A DNA stretch of 64,000 nt from a bacterium (GCA_021789605.1 JAJYJI010000001.1:113880-177879); one strand, 5' to 3'; shown: positions 19,574-29,033, counted from the stretch's first letter. The notes: generated from the letters alone by a model not told the origin. Program-made: numbers and translations.

Positions 19574-19765
19574 TTATACGGAAAATACCGCGGTCCTTTT
19601 TGCCGCGCCTATTAACTCCTTAACATCGTCCAATCCGCTGTCGGCTACCCAAACTTTGCCAAGTGCATTTATAGCTATCGCATCCGGAACATGCCCCGCG
19701 GGATACCTATGGATAAGCATGCAGGAAGGGTTTAATTCCACAACGTCATTGCCTGCGTCTCCACC
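19574..19765 (-). pseudogene. Relic of a second beta-propeller (Vgb/NHL-like blade)
   Basis: NDVVELNPSCMLIHRYPAGHVPDAIAINALGKVWVADSGLDDVKELIGAAK embedded at the 3' end of a spurious ORF. Confidence 0.7.
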
Positions 19766-19779
19766 AGCGGCGTTGCCTC

Positions 19780-20197
19780 TTAAATTTTTGTAAAACCTAA
19801 AATGCCCATAATAAATGCCCCTAATAAAAACGGTACAATCCGGCTCAAAGCCGTATTTATGCCGTTTTCCAGACTTGCGGAACCTTTTTCCGCGGCTTCG
19901 CTTGCCATGCCGATTGTTGCTCCGTATGCAATAAATTCGATTATAGAAAAGACTATAATCGTAACGATAAACCAGCCAAAAAAAACGAAAACGGAGAATA
20001 CTGCATCCCCGATGGATACATACCCATCCCTCCGCCGGTGAAACTGCCCATAAAACCGAACGGAAAAATCCCAAATTCAAAAAGAAGCATCGACAATATA
20101 AACACCAAAAGCATTACTGCAAATATGGGAACAAATATGACTATATTTTTGCTTGATATATATCTGCCCCTTCTTTAAAAATATCCACGATATTCAT
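19780..20197 (-). pseudogene. Membrane protein gene disrupted by two single-base homopolymer frameshifts (A5 and T8 tracts)
   Basis: Restoring one A and one T gives MNIVDIFKEGADIYQAKNIVIFVPIFAVMLLVFILSMLLFEFGIFPFGF…SFFFGWFIVTIIVFSIIEFIAYGATIGMASEAAEKGSASLENGINTALSRIVPFLLGAFIMGILGFTKI*. Confidence 0.75.
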
Positions 20198-20269
20198 AAT
20201 ATCCCTATTTATAAAATTATGTTTTGTATTGTTATGCTGCAATTTTAATAAAAAATCTATGATACTGTC

Positions 20270-20317
20270 AACCCTTAATCCTGCAATAGAAATTTTTAAT
20301 CCTTTCTTGCCGCCTAT
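20270..20317. repeat. 48-bp direct repeat, copy B
   Basis: aacccttaatcctgcaatagaaatttttaatcctttcttgccgcctat; one mismatch to 17203-17250. Confidence 0.95.
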
Positions 20318-20343
20318 TTTGTTGTTCTATCGCAGGATTAAAG
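20273..20343. repeat. 71-bp element with terminal inverted repeats CCTTAATCCTGCAATAG … CTATCGCAGGATTAAAG (15/17)
   Basis: Arms 20273-20289 and 20327-20343; overlaps copy B and the tgt stop codon. Confidence 0.75.
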
Positions 20344-21427
20344 ATGAATAATCTTGCAAAAAATCGTAAAAATAGCCGCCGTTTATGGACTGCCTTATTT
20401 GTAAAATCAGATTTTGATAAAAATGCAGATTATGGATAGTTAAAAGCCTTTGAGAAAATATTTCTTTAGACATAAAAGCATGCCTTACATAAGCCGCGCT
20501 GAAATTTTTACAGCAAAAACAAGAGCATTCGGGGTCTATGGGCGACATTTCGGATTTATATAAAGAGTTTTTTATGTTTACGGTTCCGCGCGAAGTAAAG
20601 GCAAAACCGTTCCTTGCGTTTCTAGTCGGCAGGACGCAGTCGAACATATCTACCCCTAAGGATACTGCGTTTACTATATCCGACGGCGTGCCAACTCCCA
20701 TAAGATACCGCGGTTTGTTTTCGGGGAGATTGCAGGCGGATATTTTTAGCATTCCGAACATAGTTTCTTTGGCTTCCCCGACTGCCAATCCGCCTATGGC
20801 ATAGCCGTCCGCATCCAGTTCGGACATTATCGCGGCGGATTTTTTTCTCAAATCTTCAAAAAAGTTGCCCTGCGAAATAAGAAAAAGAAGATTTCCGTTT
20901 TTTATTTTTGCCGATTTAGACCTTTCCGCCCAGCTTATGGTTGCGGCTAAATCCTTTTCCGCCTTTTTCCGCGAAGCATCTGGACCGGAAAAAACGTCTA
21001 ACTGCATCATGATATCGGAGCCTAAAATTTCCTGTAACTCGATTACATTTTCAGGCGTAAAAAAATGGGTTTCTCCGTCTATGTGAGACATAAACTCGAC
21101 GCCTTCGCCGCTGATTTTTGCGAATTTTGCGAGGCTGAAGATTTGGAATCCGCCTGAATCGGTTAAAATCGCCCCTTTATATCCGGTAAAGTTCCTCAGG
21201 GAACCGAATTTTCTTATTACTTCAATTCCCGGCCTTAAAAAAAGATGATAGGCGTTCGACAGCATGATTTTAAAACCTTCGCCGTATATTTCAGAAGGGG
21301 ACAGCGATTTTACGGTTCCTATCGTGCCTACCGGCATAAAAACCGGAGTTTCTATTATTCCGTTTTTTGTAAAAAGTTCGCCGGTTCTTGCGGCGGTCCG
21401 CCCGTCTTTTTTAATTATTTTAAACAT
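20327..21427 (-). CDS. tgt: tRNA-guanine transglycosylase
   Basis: ETPVFMPVGTIGTVKSLSPSEI; LTDSGGFQIFSL; RYLMGVGTPSDIVNAVSLGVDMFDCVLPTRNARNG; zinc site CSCFCC. Confidence 0.95.
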   Translation of the reverse strand: MFKIIKKDGRTAARTGELFTKNGIIETPVFMPVGTIGTVKSLSPSEIYGEGFKIMLSNAYHLFLRPGIEVIRKFGSLRNFTGYKGAILTDSGGFQIFSLAKFAKISGEGVEFMSHIDGETHFFTPENVIELQEILGSDIMMQLDVFSGPDASRKKAEKDLAATISWAERSKSAKIKNGNLLFLISQGNFFEDLRKKSAAIMSELDADGYAIGGLAVGEAKETMFGMLKISACNLPENKPRYLMGVGTPSDIVNAVSLGVDMFDCVLPTRNARNGFAFTSRGTVNIKNSLYKSEMSPIDPECSCFCCKNFSAAYVRHAFMSKEIFSQRLLTIHNLHFYQNLILQIRQSINGGYFYDFLQDYSSLILR

Positions 21428-21485
21428 ATTTATTTTAAGTCCGCATTGCCTATGCGTCAGAAACTAAATTTTAATTTTAATATAT

Positions 21486-22559
21486 TTATATGTTGTGCAA
21501 ATACATCGCGTCGCCGTAGCTAAAGAATGAATAGCCGCTTCTTGCCGCCTCTTCGTAAACCGCTTTCGCGGCGTCTATGCCTATCAGAGCGCAAATCATA
21601 ATATACAGGGACGATTTTGGCTGATGAAAGTTCGTGATAAGGTTTTTGACTATTTTAAACCTGTATCCCGGATAAATATACAGCGAAGTTTTTAAATCTT
21701 TTCCGCAAACAGCTTCGCCGCCGTCCGAGACGGAAGACTCCATGCATCTGGCGGTGGACGTTCCGGTAAATACGACTTTATTTTTTTCTGATTTTACGGC
21801 GTTATTTATAATTTTTGCCGCGTTCTCCGATATAGAATATGTTTCTTCGTGCATTTTGTGGCCCCTTATATCTGCGTCCCTAACGGGAAGAAAGGTTCCA
21901 AGCCCAATATTTAATGAAACGGCGGTAAAAATCCCCCCCCTTGCTTTTATTTCCCTTACGGTTTCTTCCGTAAAATGGAGTCCCGCGGTCGGCGCCGCAA
22001 CCGAAAAACCCTGCGAACCGTCTGCGTAAACCGTCTGATAATATTCTTCGTCCAATTTGTCCGGTTCCCGCTTAATATAAGGCGGAAGAGGTATCCTGGC
22101 GCATCTGTCGAATATATAATCGTAGTCTTCTTTGGTCTTTATCGAAATTTCGTAATTTCCGCCGCCGGAATTTTTTAATACGGCAATTTTTACCGAATTC
22201 CCGCTATTTCCGGTTTCCGCCGCGATAATTTCTTCGCCTTCTTTAATCGTTTTATGGGATTTTAAAAGCGCGTTTAATTTTAAAGGAAAAGCTACGGAGG
22301 GAGGAAATTCCGTCACGAATATTTCTACCTTTCCGCCGGAAAATCTTCTGCCGAATATCCGGGCTTTTTTTACGAAAGAATTATTTACGACTACTACGTC
22401 GTTTTTATTTATGTAGTCCGTTATTTCAAAAAATTTTTTATGTTCCATTTTAAAATTTTTTACGTCCAGAACAAGCAATTTAGCTTCTCCGCGATTAAGC
22501 GCGGGATATTTTGCGATAGATTTTTCGTCGAACCTGTAATCGAATAGATTTATATCCAT
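21486..22559 (-). CDS. queA: S-adenosylmethionine:tRNA ribosyltransferase-isomerase
   Basis: FDYRFDEKSIAKYPALNRGEAKLLVLD; AAPTAGLHFTEE; LITNFHQPKSSLYIMICALIG. Confidence 0.95.
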   Translation of the reverse strand: MDINLFDYRFDEKSIAKYPALNRGEAKLLVLDVKNFKMEHKKFFEITDYINKNDVVVVNNSFVKKARIFGRRFSGGKVEIFVTEFPPSVAFPLKLNALLKSHKTIKEGEEIIAAETGNSGNSVKIAVLKNSGGGNYEISIKTKEDYDYIFDRCARIPLPPYIKREPDKLDEEYYQTVYADGSQGFSVAAPTAGLHFTEETVREIKARGGIFTAVSLNIGLGTFLPVRDADIRGHKMHEETYSISENAAKIINNAVKSEKNKVVFTGTSTARCMESSVSDGGEAVCGKDLKTSLYIYPGYRFKIVKNLITNFHQPKSSLYIMICALIGIDAAKAVYEEAARSGYSFFSYGDAMYLHNI

Positions 22560-22681
22560 ATTTACGATTATAACAAATTATTATTTTTAAATGTATCTCA
22601 AACAAGTTTTGTTTTTACGTTTCCGGCAGGTTATGATAAAATAAGTAAAATAAGGCAATTTTTTGGAGCGCGGGGCGGAAA

Positions 22682-23398
22682 ATGAGTATATTTATAACGC
22701 TGGAAGGGATAGACGGGTCCGGTAAGACTACCGCGTCCAAAATGCTTCGCGACATTTTAAGCGGGGACGGATACAGGGTTTCTCTTATTAAAGAACCGAC
22801 CGGAACGTTGCTTGGAAAATTCATAATCGGCGAGGTTCTGGGGGCCTCCGCCGGCAGCGGGCGAAGAGGCGCGCCATTTATGAAATCTTTGGACAAAAAA
22901 ACCTTTGCGATGGCTGCGACATTCCTTTTTTCCGCAGACAGAACCGTTCATATAGACGAAATTTCGGCAATGTCCGGCGGTTTAGATATTATAATATGCG
23001 ATAGGTTTATAGATTCCACGTATGCTTATCAGGCCGCGGGGCTGGAAAATTCAAAAAAGAACGAAGAGTTAAAAGAATTTATTTTAGAAATAAACGAGTT
23101 TATCCTTAATCAAAAAGAGTTTTCCATAGACAGGACTTACCTTTTCGATTTAAAGCCCGAAACGGCGTTGGGAAGATTGAAGGGCAGGACAAATAAATAC
23201 GACGGTTTCGACAGCCTTCCGGCAGATTTTTTTAACTCCGTAAGGGATAATTACCTGTATCTTTCGCAAAGATATAAAAACAGGATAAAAACCGTATGCG
23301 CGTCCGGTACGCCGGAAAGCACAGCCGCAGAAATTGCGGGAGATATAGAAACATTGCTTAACTATAATGAAAGCGGTCAAAAGCCAAAAAGCTCCTAA
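22682..23398 (+). CDS. tmk: Thymidylate kinase
   Basis: FITLEGIDGSGKTTASKML; IICDRFIDSTYAYQ. Confidence 0.93.
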   Translation: MSIFITLEGIDGSGKTTASKMLRDILSGDGYRVSLIKEPTGTLLGKFIIGEVLGASAGSGRRGAPFMKSLDKKTFAMAATFLFSADRTVHIDEISAMSGGLDIIICDRFIDSTYAYQAAGLENSKKNEELKEFILEINEFILNQKEFSIDRTYLFDLKPETALGRLKGRTNKYDGFDSLPADFFNSVRDNYLYLSQRYKNRIKTVCASGTPESTAAEIAGDIETLLNYNESGQKPKSS

Positions 23399-23426
23399 AA
23401 TTCAGGCTGTAAGGGTTTATGGATTT

Positions 23427-24908
23427 TCAGCCTACGTCGTTAAATTTTCTCAATTTAAAGCCGACCTTAAGGCTTTTTGCAATATTTTCGATGCCGGCTA
23501 TATCTATGCCCGGCAAATCTATAGCGGTAACCGTTACCTCTTTAATGCGTTTTCGCGATTCTTTTACGAAATCCAAAACGGACGAATAAGCATCTACGCC
23601 TTTCTTTAACATTTGCGGATTGCAGAACTTTTCGTAAACTTTGCCGTTTTGTGCGTTAAGGCTTATGCTGACGCTGTCGATGAGCCCTTCCAGTTCGGCG
23701 GCTATATTTCTGCCGTAAACGGCGTTTGCAAGCCCGTCGGTATCGAGCCTGAGCTTTATGCCCGCATCGCCGGAACCGCCTCCCGTCCCGCTTATCGCGG
23801 CTTTTTTTGCTTCTTTTAAGGCTTTAGCCGATTCTTTAAGCGTCTCAATCCTTAACGTAGGCTCTCCCAAACCGCAGAACACCGCTTCTTTAAAATTATA
23901 ATAGCGGAAGACCGAGGAAACGACTTCCTGCGCGGTAGGCTCTTTTTTTAATTCAAGATTATATCCGCGGACGTTAAAATTGCTTCCGCCGTTTTGGTAT
24001 TTAGGACAAAAAGCGCAGCGGTTAGTGCATTTATTGGTAAGATTTATATAAACCGAATTTCTGATTTTATATGCTACGGAGGGATAAAAGCCGGGAACTT
24101 CTTCGAGCGAAAAAAGATTTACTGTATTCTGAACCGTTAAATCTTCAAATTTTGCGCGCTCGACTCCTTTTAATTCCGCGAGGGCGTCCAGAACGAAACG
24201 CACATATGAAGGTTCGTTTCTTTTTCCCCTGAAATTTTGAGGGGCGAGATACGGGCTGTCCGTTTCTATTAAAATCTTTTCATCGGGGATTTCCTTTGCC
24301 GATGCTCTCAATCCGCCGTTTTTTTTATAAGTGATATTTCCGGAAAATGATATAAAAAATCCCATTTTTATAAATTCCGAAGCTATGGACGGGTCGTCCG
24401 AAGAAAAACAGTGAATAACGCCGCCGAAAAAAGCATCCGGCATTTTAGCGTATGCTTTCAGGATATTTATCGCGTCTTCATAGGCGTCCCTGATATGAAC
24501 TATGACCGGAAGCCTATGGGAAACTGCAATTTTTAGCTGAAATTCGAACAATTCTTTCTGTTTTATTTTTATTTTTTCTAATTCTTCTTTAGAAGCATCA
24601 GGGATAAAATAATCGAGTCCGATTTCTCCCACGGCCGCTATTTTTTTTTTATTTTTAGAGTAGTAATTTTCGAACGAAAGCGCTATATCATGCAAATCCT
24701 TATAAGGGCTTTTTGGATGGACGCCTAGCGTGGCGTATATAAAATCATGAGAGTTTGCTATTTCTAAAGTTTTTTCAATCCTTTCGTTTTGAGCCAAAGA
24801 GCCGATAGAAATAACATGGGTTACGCCGTTTTCGGACATTCTCGACAAAACGTCGGGAAAATCCGGCTCAAACTCCCGCATTTCGAGATGGCAGTGCGAA
24901 TCGAACAT
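23427..24908 (-). CDS. Fusion of TatD-family hydrolase (N) and TatD-associated radical SAM domain (C)
   Basis: N: MFDSHCHLE, VGEIGLDYF, IETDSPYLAP; C: INLTNKCTNRCAFCPKYQNG…VFCGLGEPTLR (CxxxCxxC radical SAM). Confidence 0.9.
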   Translation of the reverse strand: MFDSHCHLEMREFEPDFPDVLSRMSENGVTHVISIGSLAQNERIEKTLEIANSHDFIYATLGVHPKSPYKDLHDIALSFENYYSKNKKKIAAVGEIGLDYFIPDASKEELEKIKIKQKELFEFQLKIAVSHRLPVIVHIRDAYEDAINILKAYAKMPDAFFGGVIHCFSSDDPSIASEFIKMGFFISFSGNITYKKNGGLRASAKEIPDEKILIETDSPYLAPQNFRGKRNEPSYVRFVLDALAELKGVERAKFEDLTVQNTVNLFSLEEVPGFYPSVAYKIRNSVYINLTNKCTNRCAFCPKYQNGGSNFNVRGYNLELKKEPTAQEVVSSVFRYYNFKEAVFCGLGEPTLRIETLKESAKALKEAKKAAISGTGGGSGDAGIKLRLDTDGLANAVYGRNIAAELEGLIDSVSISLNAQNGKVYEKFCNPQMLKKGVDAYSSVLDFVKESRKRIKEVTVTAIDLPGIDIAGIENIAKSLKVGFKLRKFNDVG

Positions 24909-24910
24909 TT

Positions 24911-26782
24911 TTATCCTTCGTTTTTTATTCTGGGAAACAGAATATCGGCATTTTCCTTAATTTTGTGTCCTGACTTAAAAATTCCGTCCGGTTCGGGGGT
25001 AAAATAATACTCCATCGTTATATCGTCCCCCATTTCATGATTTCCGCCTTCATGCAGATTCTTAATCTGCGGCGTCCGCTTCGAGGCGATTTGTTGAGGC
25101 TTGAGCGGGGGAGCAAACGGCGGATTGAAAGATTCGAAAGATTTCGTGTTTAATATTTCGTTAATTTTTGCCGACGTATCGGGCATAAACGGATATATAA
25201 GATAGGATATGCAATAAATCGATATAACGGCGGTTCTTAAGATTTTATTTAATTCGGATTTGCCGGCGGATTCCGAAATATTTAATTTCCACGGAGCGGA
25301 GTCGTTTATATACTTATTTACCGCGTTTATAAATTTAAACGTATCTTCCAGTATTTTGGCGAAATCGTAATTATCGTATCTTTCGTTTAAGGATAGCATT
25401 ATTTCATAAACCATCCTTATTAAATCTTTATCCATGACAGCCGCTCTATGCCCTGCCGCCGCCCCGACGCCGTTAAACGCTTCAAACGCATCCGGAACCA
25501 CGCCCCCGGTATATTTTTTTAACATAGCCGCCGTCCTCGAAATTAAATTGCCAAGGTCGTTGGCAAGCCCGGAATTATACCGGGTGACGAAATTATTCAT
25601 ATTAAAATCTCCGTCCAAGCCGAGCGTTATTTCGCTTAAAAGGTAAAACCTTAGCGCATCGGGTCCGTATTTGCCGATTAAATCGAGAGGGTCAATGACG
25701 TTGCCTAAAGATTTAGACATTTTTTTGCCGTCCATAAGCCACCAGCCGTGCGCCAATATGGTTTTTGGCGGTTCGAGTCCCAAGGCAAAAAGCATGATGG
25801 GCCAGTAAACCGCATGAAATTTAAGGATATCTTTTCCTACTATGTGGTTTGTCGTTTTAAAAAACGGTTCAAAATCGAGGTTTTTGCCGTTAAGAAAATC
25901 TTCGTATCCCAAACCCGTCAGATAATTTAGAAGAGCGTCAAACCAAACATATACTACATGCTTATCGTTGCCGGGCACGGAAATACCCCATTTGAAAGAC
26001 GTGCGGGAAATGCTCAAATCTTTCAAGCCTTCTTTTATAAAAGACAGAACCTCGTTTTTCCTGAAGTCCGGCTTTATGAATCCGGGGTTGTTTTCTATAT
26101 GAGCGAGAAGTTTTTTTTCATATTTTTCTAATTTTAAAAAATAGCTTTCTTCTTTAATTTTAAAGGCAGGCCTTCCGCACTGGGGACAGTTTCCGCCTAT
26201 AAGGGCAAAAGAGGGTGCAGGAGAAGGCGGGGATGAATTTTCTTTTATCGATGCGTCTTGCGCGGTTTGAGCCTGCGCCGGAAGGTAAGCCGCATCCGCC
26301 AGCGATTTTTCGGTAAGGAATGTTTCGCAGGGGGTGCAGTACCATCCCTCGTATTCCGATAAATATATATCGCCGTTTTTTAATAATTTTTCAAAAATGA
26401 GTTCCACGGTCGTAACGTGGTCGGCATCGGTAGTCCTTATAAATCTGTCGTAAGATATATTGAGGCCGCGGAAAAGTTCCTTGAATTTAATATGCACCGA
26501 ATCCGCCAGTTCTTTCGGGGTAATTCCCCTTGAATCCGCCTCTTTTTCTATCTTAAGTCCATGTTCGTCGGTTCCGGTGAGAAAAAAAACCTTATAACCG
26601 CACAGCCTTTTAAATCTGGCGGCGGTATCGGCTATGACGGTCGAGTAGGCGTGGCCTATATGCGGCTTGTCGTTTACGTAATAAATAGGCGTCGTCGTAT
26701 AAAAATAATCTTTAAAACCGGCTTTTATACAGCCGTTAGTTTTTTTATTTTCTTCATAGGAACCGTTTATATTATTTTCCAT
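24911..26782 (-). CDS. metG: Methionyl-tRNA synthetase
   Basis: TTTPIYYVNDKPHIGHAYS (HIGH), DGKKMSKSLGN (KMSKS); ORF track starts at 27013 but the N-terminal 77 aa overlap the ricT coding region, so a start near MENNINGS is preferred. Confidence 0.9.
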   Translation of the reverse strand: MENNINGSYEENKKTNGCIKAGFKDYFYTTTPIYYVNDKPHIGHAYSTVIADTAARFKRLCGYKVFFLTGTDEHGLKIEKEADSRGITPKELADSVHIKFKELFRGLNISYDRFIRTTDADHVTTVELIFEKLLKNGDIYLSEYEGWYCTPCETFLTEKSLADAAYLPAQAQTAQDASIKENSSPPSPAPSFALIGGNCPQCGRPAFKIKEESYFLKLEKYEKKLLAHIENNPGFIKPDFRKNEVLSFIKEGLKDLSISRTSFKWGISVPGNDKHVVYVWFDALLNYLTGLGYEDFLNGKNLDFEPFFKTTNHIVGKDILKFHAVYWPIMLFALGLEPPKTILAHGWWLMDGKKMSKSLGNVIDPLDLIGKYGPDALRFYLLSEITLGLDGDFNMNNFVTRYNSGLANDLGNLISRTAAMLKKYTGGVVPDAFEAFNGVGAAAGHRAAVMDKDLIRMVYEIMLSLNERYDNYDFAKILEDTFKFINAVNKYINDSAPWKLNISESAGKSELNKILRTAVISIYCISYLIYPFMPDTSAKINEILNTKSFESFNPPFAPPLKPQQIASKRTPQIKNLHEGGNHEMGDDITMEYYFTPEPDGIFKSGHKIKENADILFPRIKNEG

Positions 26783-26810
26783 AACCGTTTTCGGTAAAAC
26801 CGCCTCCGTA

Positions 26811-27620
26811 TCAGCTTTCTTTTCCTCTTTCGCCGCTTTCTTTCCCGGCGCCGTTTCCGGCGGCGCCATCTTCGTTTTCGGACGGGGCTTTAAATATTTC
26901 CGCGTTTTTAAAACCGTCTTCGCCGCTGTTTCCGTTCTCTTTATAAAATTCCATTGCCCCGGCTTTTTCCTCGCCGCATATATTTTCGCCTTGAACCGGC
27001 GGGTCGAATGCAAGGCAGCAAAGCAGCCTGCCGCAATATCCGACGAATTTGCTTGTATTGCGGCATTGAATCTTTGTAATTTTTGAGGTTACGGTATTCA
27101 TCTCTGAAACGATGCGGTTGCAGCAGCAGATTCTTCCGCACACGCCTATTCCGCCCAAAAGCCTGCATTCGTCCCGGATATTGATCTGACGCATTTCTAT
27201 TCTCATATGAAATTTCGAAGCGAGAATTTTTACGAGCTCCCTGAAATCCACTCTTTCTTCCGCGCTGTAATAAAATATAAGTTTATTTTCCGCGGGAATA
27301 TATTTTGCAAGCAATAGCTTCATTAAAAGGCCGAGGTCTTCCGCATTTTTTTTGCAGAAATCGAAACTTTCGTTTTCTACCGGATAATGCACGAATTTTT
27401 CCCCGGTTTCGAAAGGAAAAAGCTTTCGTATTATCACGGGCAGGGGCGGCTTATATTCGGCGCCTTCCGCAGATATTTTTATTTCCCCGCAAACAGTGCC
27501 AAGATAAATAACGTTATCCTTTTCGACGAGTACCTTGTCGTTTTGCGAAAGCTCCGCCAGTTTTACCACGCATTCCAAAGCGTAGCCCATCTCCAGTATT
27601 TTAATTTCGGCAGTTCTCAT
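26811..27620 (-). CDS. PSP1/RicT (YaaT) family protein
   Basis: CRLLGGIGVCGRICCCNRI…KFVGYCGRLLCCLAFD Cys-rich PSP1 signature. Confidence 0.9.
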   Translation of the reverse strand: MRTAEIKILEMGYALECVVKLAELSQNDKVLVEKDNVIYLGTVCGEIKISAEGAEYKPPLPVIIRKLFPFETGEKFVHYPVENESFDFCKKNAEDLGLLMKLLLAKYIPAENKLIFYYSAEERVDFRELVKILASKFHMRIEMRQINIRDECRLLGGIGVCGRICCCNRIVSEMNTVTSKITKIQCRNTSKFVGYCGRLLCCLAFDPPVQGENICGEEKAGAMEFYKENGNSGEDGFKNAEIFKAPSENEDGAAGNGAGKESGERGKES

Positions 27621-27836
27621 TATGTTATATTTATATTTATATTTTATTATATTAAATTATTCCGGCAAAGCCGCTCACGCATATTTTTGTCCTCGGCAAA
27701 GCCGCACCGATAATCGCCGGCGAAAGCGGCAGGCTTATTTTAAGGCCGTCCGGATAAGGAATGCCAACCTCAAAATACCCGGAAATTATTTTCTAAGGGC
27801 GGCGTTTAAAGCATTATTTATTTGCCGTAGCGTTGA

Positions 27837-29033
27837 TTATGAATTGTTTCGCGCTAAAAACAAAAGGTCGGAAAAATAAGAATCTGATGTTATCGCCTTG
27901 TTTAAATTGTAGCCGCTTATTTTTTCCATATGGCTTACGGTCGTTTCTATCATTTGAGCCAGACTTTTCGGACCGATATCGGAATTTACCGCAAACCTCT
28001 TTATTTCTTCCGCCATATCTTCATTATATAATAATTTCTCGTTTTTTGTCATGCGGTAAATATAAATATCGCGCAAAATTATTAAAATCGTTTCAAAAAT
28101 AGCCGATTTATCTTCAGCCGCGTCTTTCGCGCCTTTTTCGTTTTTTCCTTTTTTCGGCTCCCGGTCACTGCCGGCGTTAAAATTGTCGGACATATCGTAA
28201 GGGTTATCATAGGCATGCTCTCCGTCTAAACCTTTGAATAGCTTATTAAACACCTCGTTAATTAAAAAATTTCTCTTTTCTAAATATTTGCCTTCCATCA
28301 GCCCGTAAAAACCGGAGTAACTTCCTCCGGCAAGTTTTAAGTACAGTTTTAACTCGCCTTCTTCCAAGGCGGGAAATTTTGCCCTGAAAACATCCGATAA
28401 AACGCGGTCGGGAACCGGACCGAACCCAAGAAGCAAACATCTGGATATTACGGTCGGCAAAAGCATGCCCGCATTAGAAACGATGAGAATGAACACGGTT
28501 TTTTCCGCCGGCTCCTCGAGCATCTTTAAAAGAGCGTTTGACGATGCGGCGTTCATGGCTTCCGCGCCGTCGATAATGACAAACCTGTGTCCGCCGAATG
28601 CGGGCGCAAGGCCAAGAAAAGAACCCGCCGCGTGTATATTTTCGACTTTGATAGAATTGCCCGAAGGTTCCACGAGCATTAAATTCTGGCTCGTTCCCGT
28701 CAAAACGCCTGCACATGAAGGACATTTTCCGCAAAAGCTCAGGCGAATGCCGCCGTCCGAAGAAACAGAGGAAGGCGCCGGAAGAGGTTGCGCCTCCGCG
28801 CCGGTTTTTCCGGCGTAAAGCGCATATTCCCTGCATAAAACAGAAGCGGCAAACGCCGTAGCCGCCAATCTTTTTCCGATATTTTTTTGTCCGTAGAACA
28901 AAAGTCCGGAAGGCATTCTGCCGTGGAAGAAAAGCCCGTTTAAAAAACCAAGCTGCTTTTCATGGCCAGCGATATCGGAAATATTATAATTAGTTTGTTT
29001 TATGCCGTTAAGTTCCATAATCTTATGTTCCAT
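27837..29033 (-). CDS. holB: DNA polymerase III delta' subunit
   Basis: LLFYGQKNIGKRLAA; CGKCPSC; HRFVIIDGAEAMNAASSNALLKMLEEPAEKTVFILIVSNAGMLLPTVISRC. Confidence 0.9.
   Translation of the reverse strand: MEHKIMELNGIKQTNYNISDIAGHEKQLGFLNGLFFHGRMPSGLLFYGQKNIGKRLAATAFAASVLCREYALYAGKTGAEAQPLPAPSSVSSDGGIRLSFCGKCPSCAGVLTGTSQNLMLVEPSGNSIKVENIHAAGSFLGLAPAFGGHRFVIIDGAEAMNAASSNALLKMLEEPAEKTVFILIVSNAGMLLPTVISRCLLLGFGPVPDRVLSDVFRAKFPALEEGELKLYLKLAGGSYSGFYGLMEGKYLEKRNFLINEVFNKLFKGLDGEHAYDNPYDMSDNFNAGSDREPKKGKNEKGAKDAAEDKSAIFETILIILRDIYIYRMTKNEKLLYNEDMAEEIKRFAVNSDIGPKSLAQMIETTVSHMEKISGYNLNKAITSDSYFSDLLFLARNNS

Noticed and set aside
19574-20080. 168-aa minus-strand ORF taken at face value as a gene
   Set aside because: Its N-terminal two-thirds are an out-of-frame reading of the membrane pseudogene; only the last ~63 codons look like a propeller blade relic.
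26813-27013. N-terminal 77-aa extension of metG (MHSTRRFKAK…)
   Set aside because: It is an alternative frame over the conserved ricT gene; MetRS homology begins after MENNINGSYEENKK.
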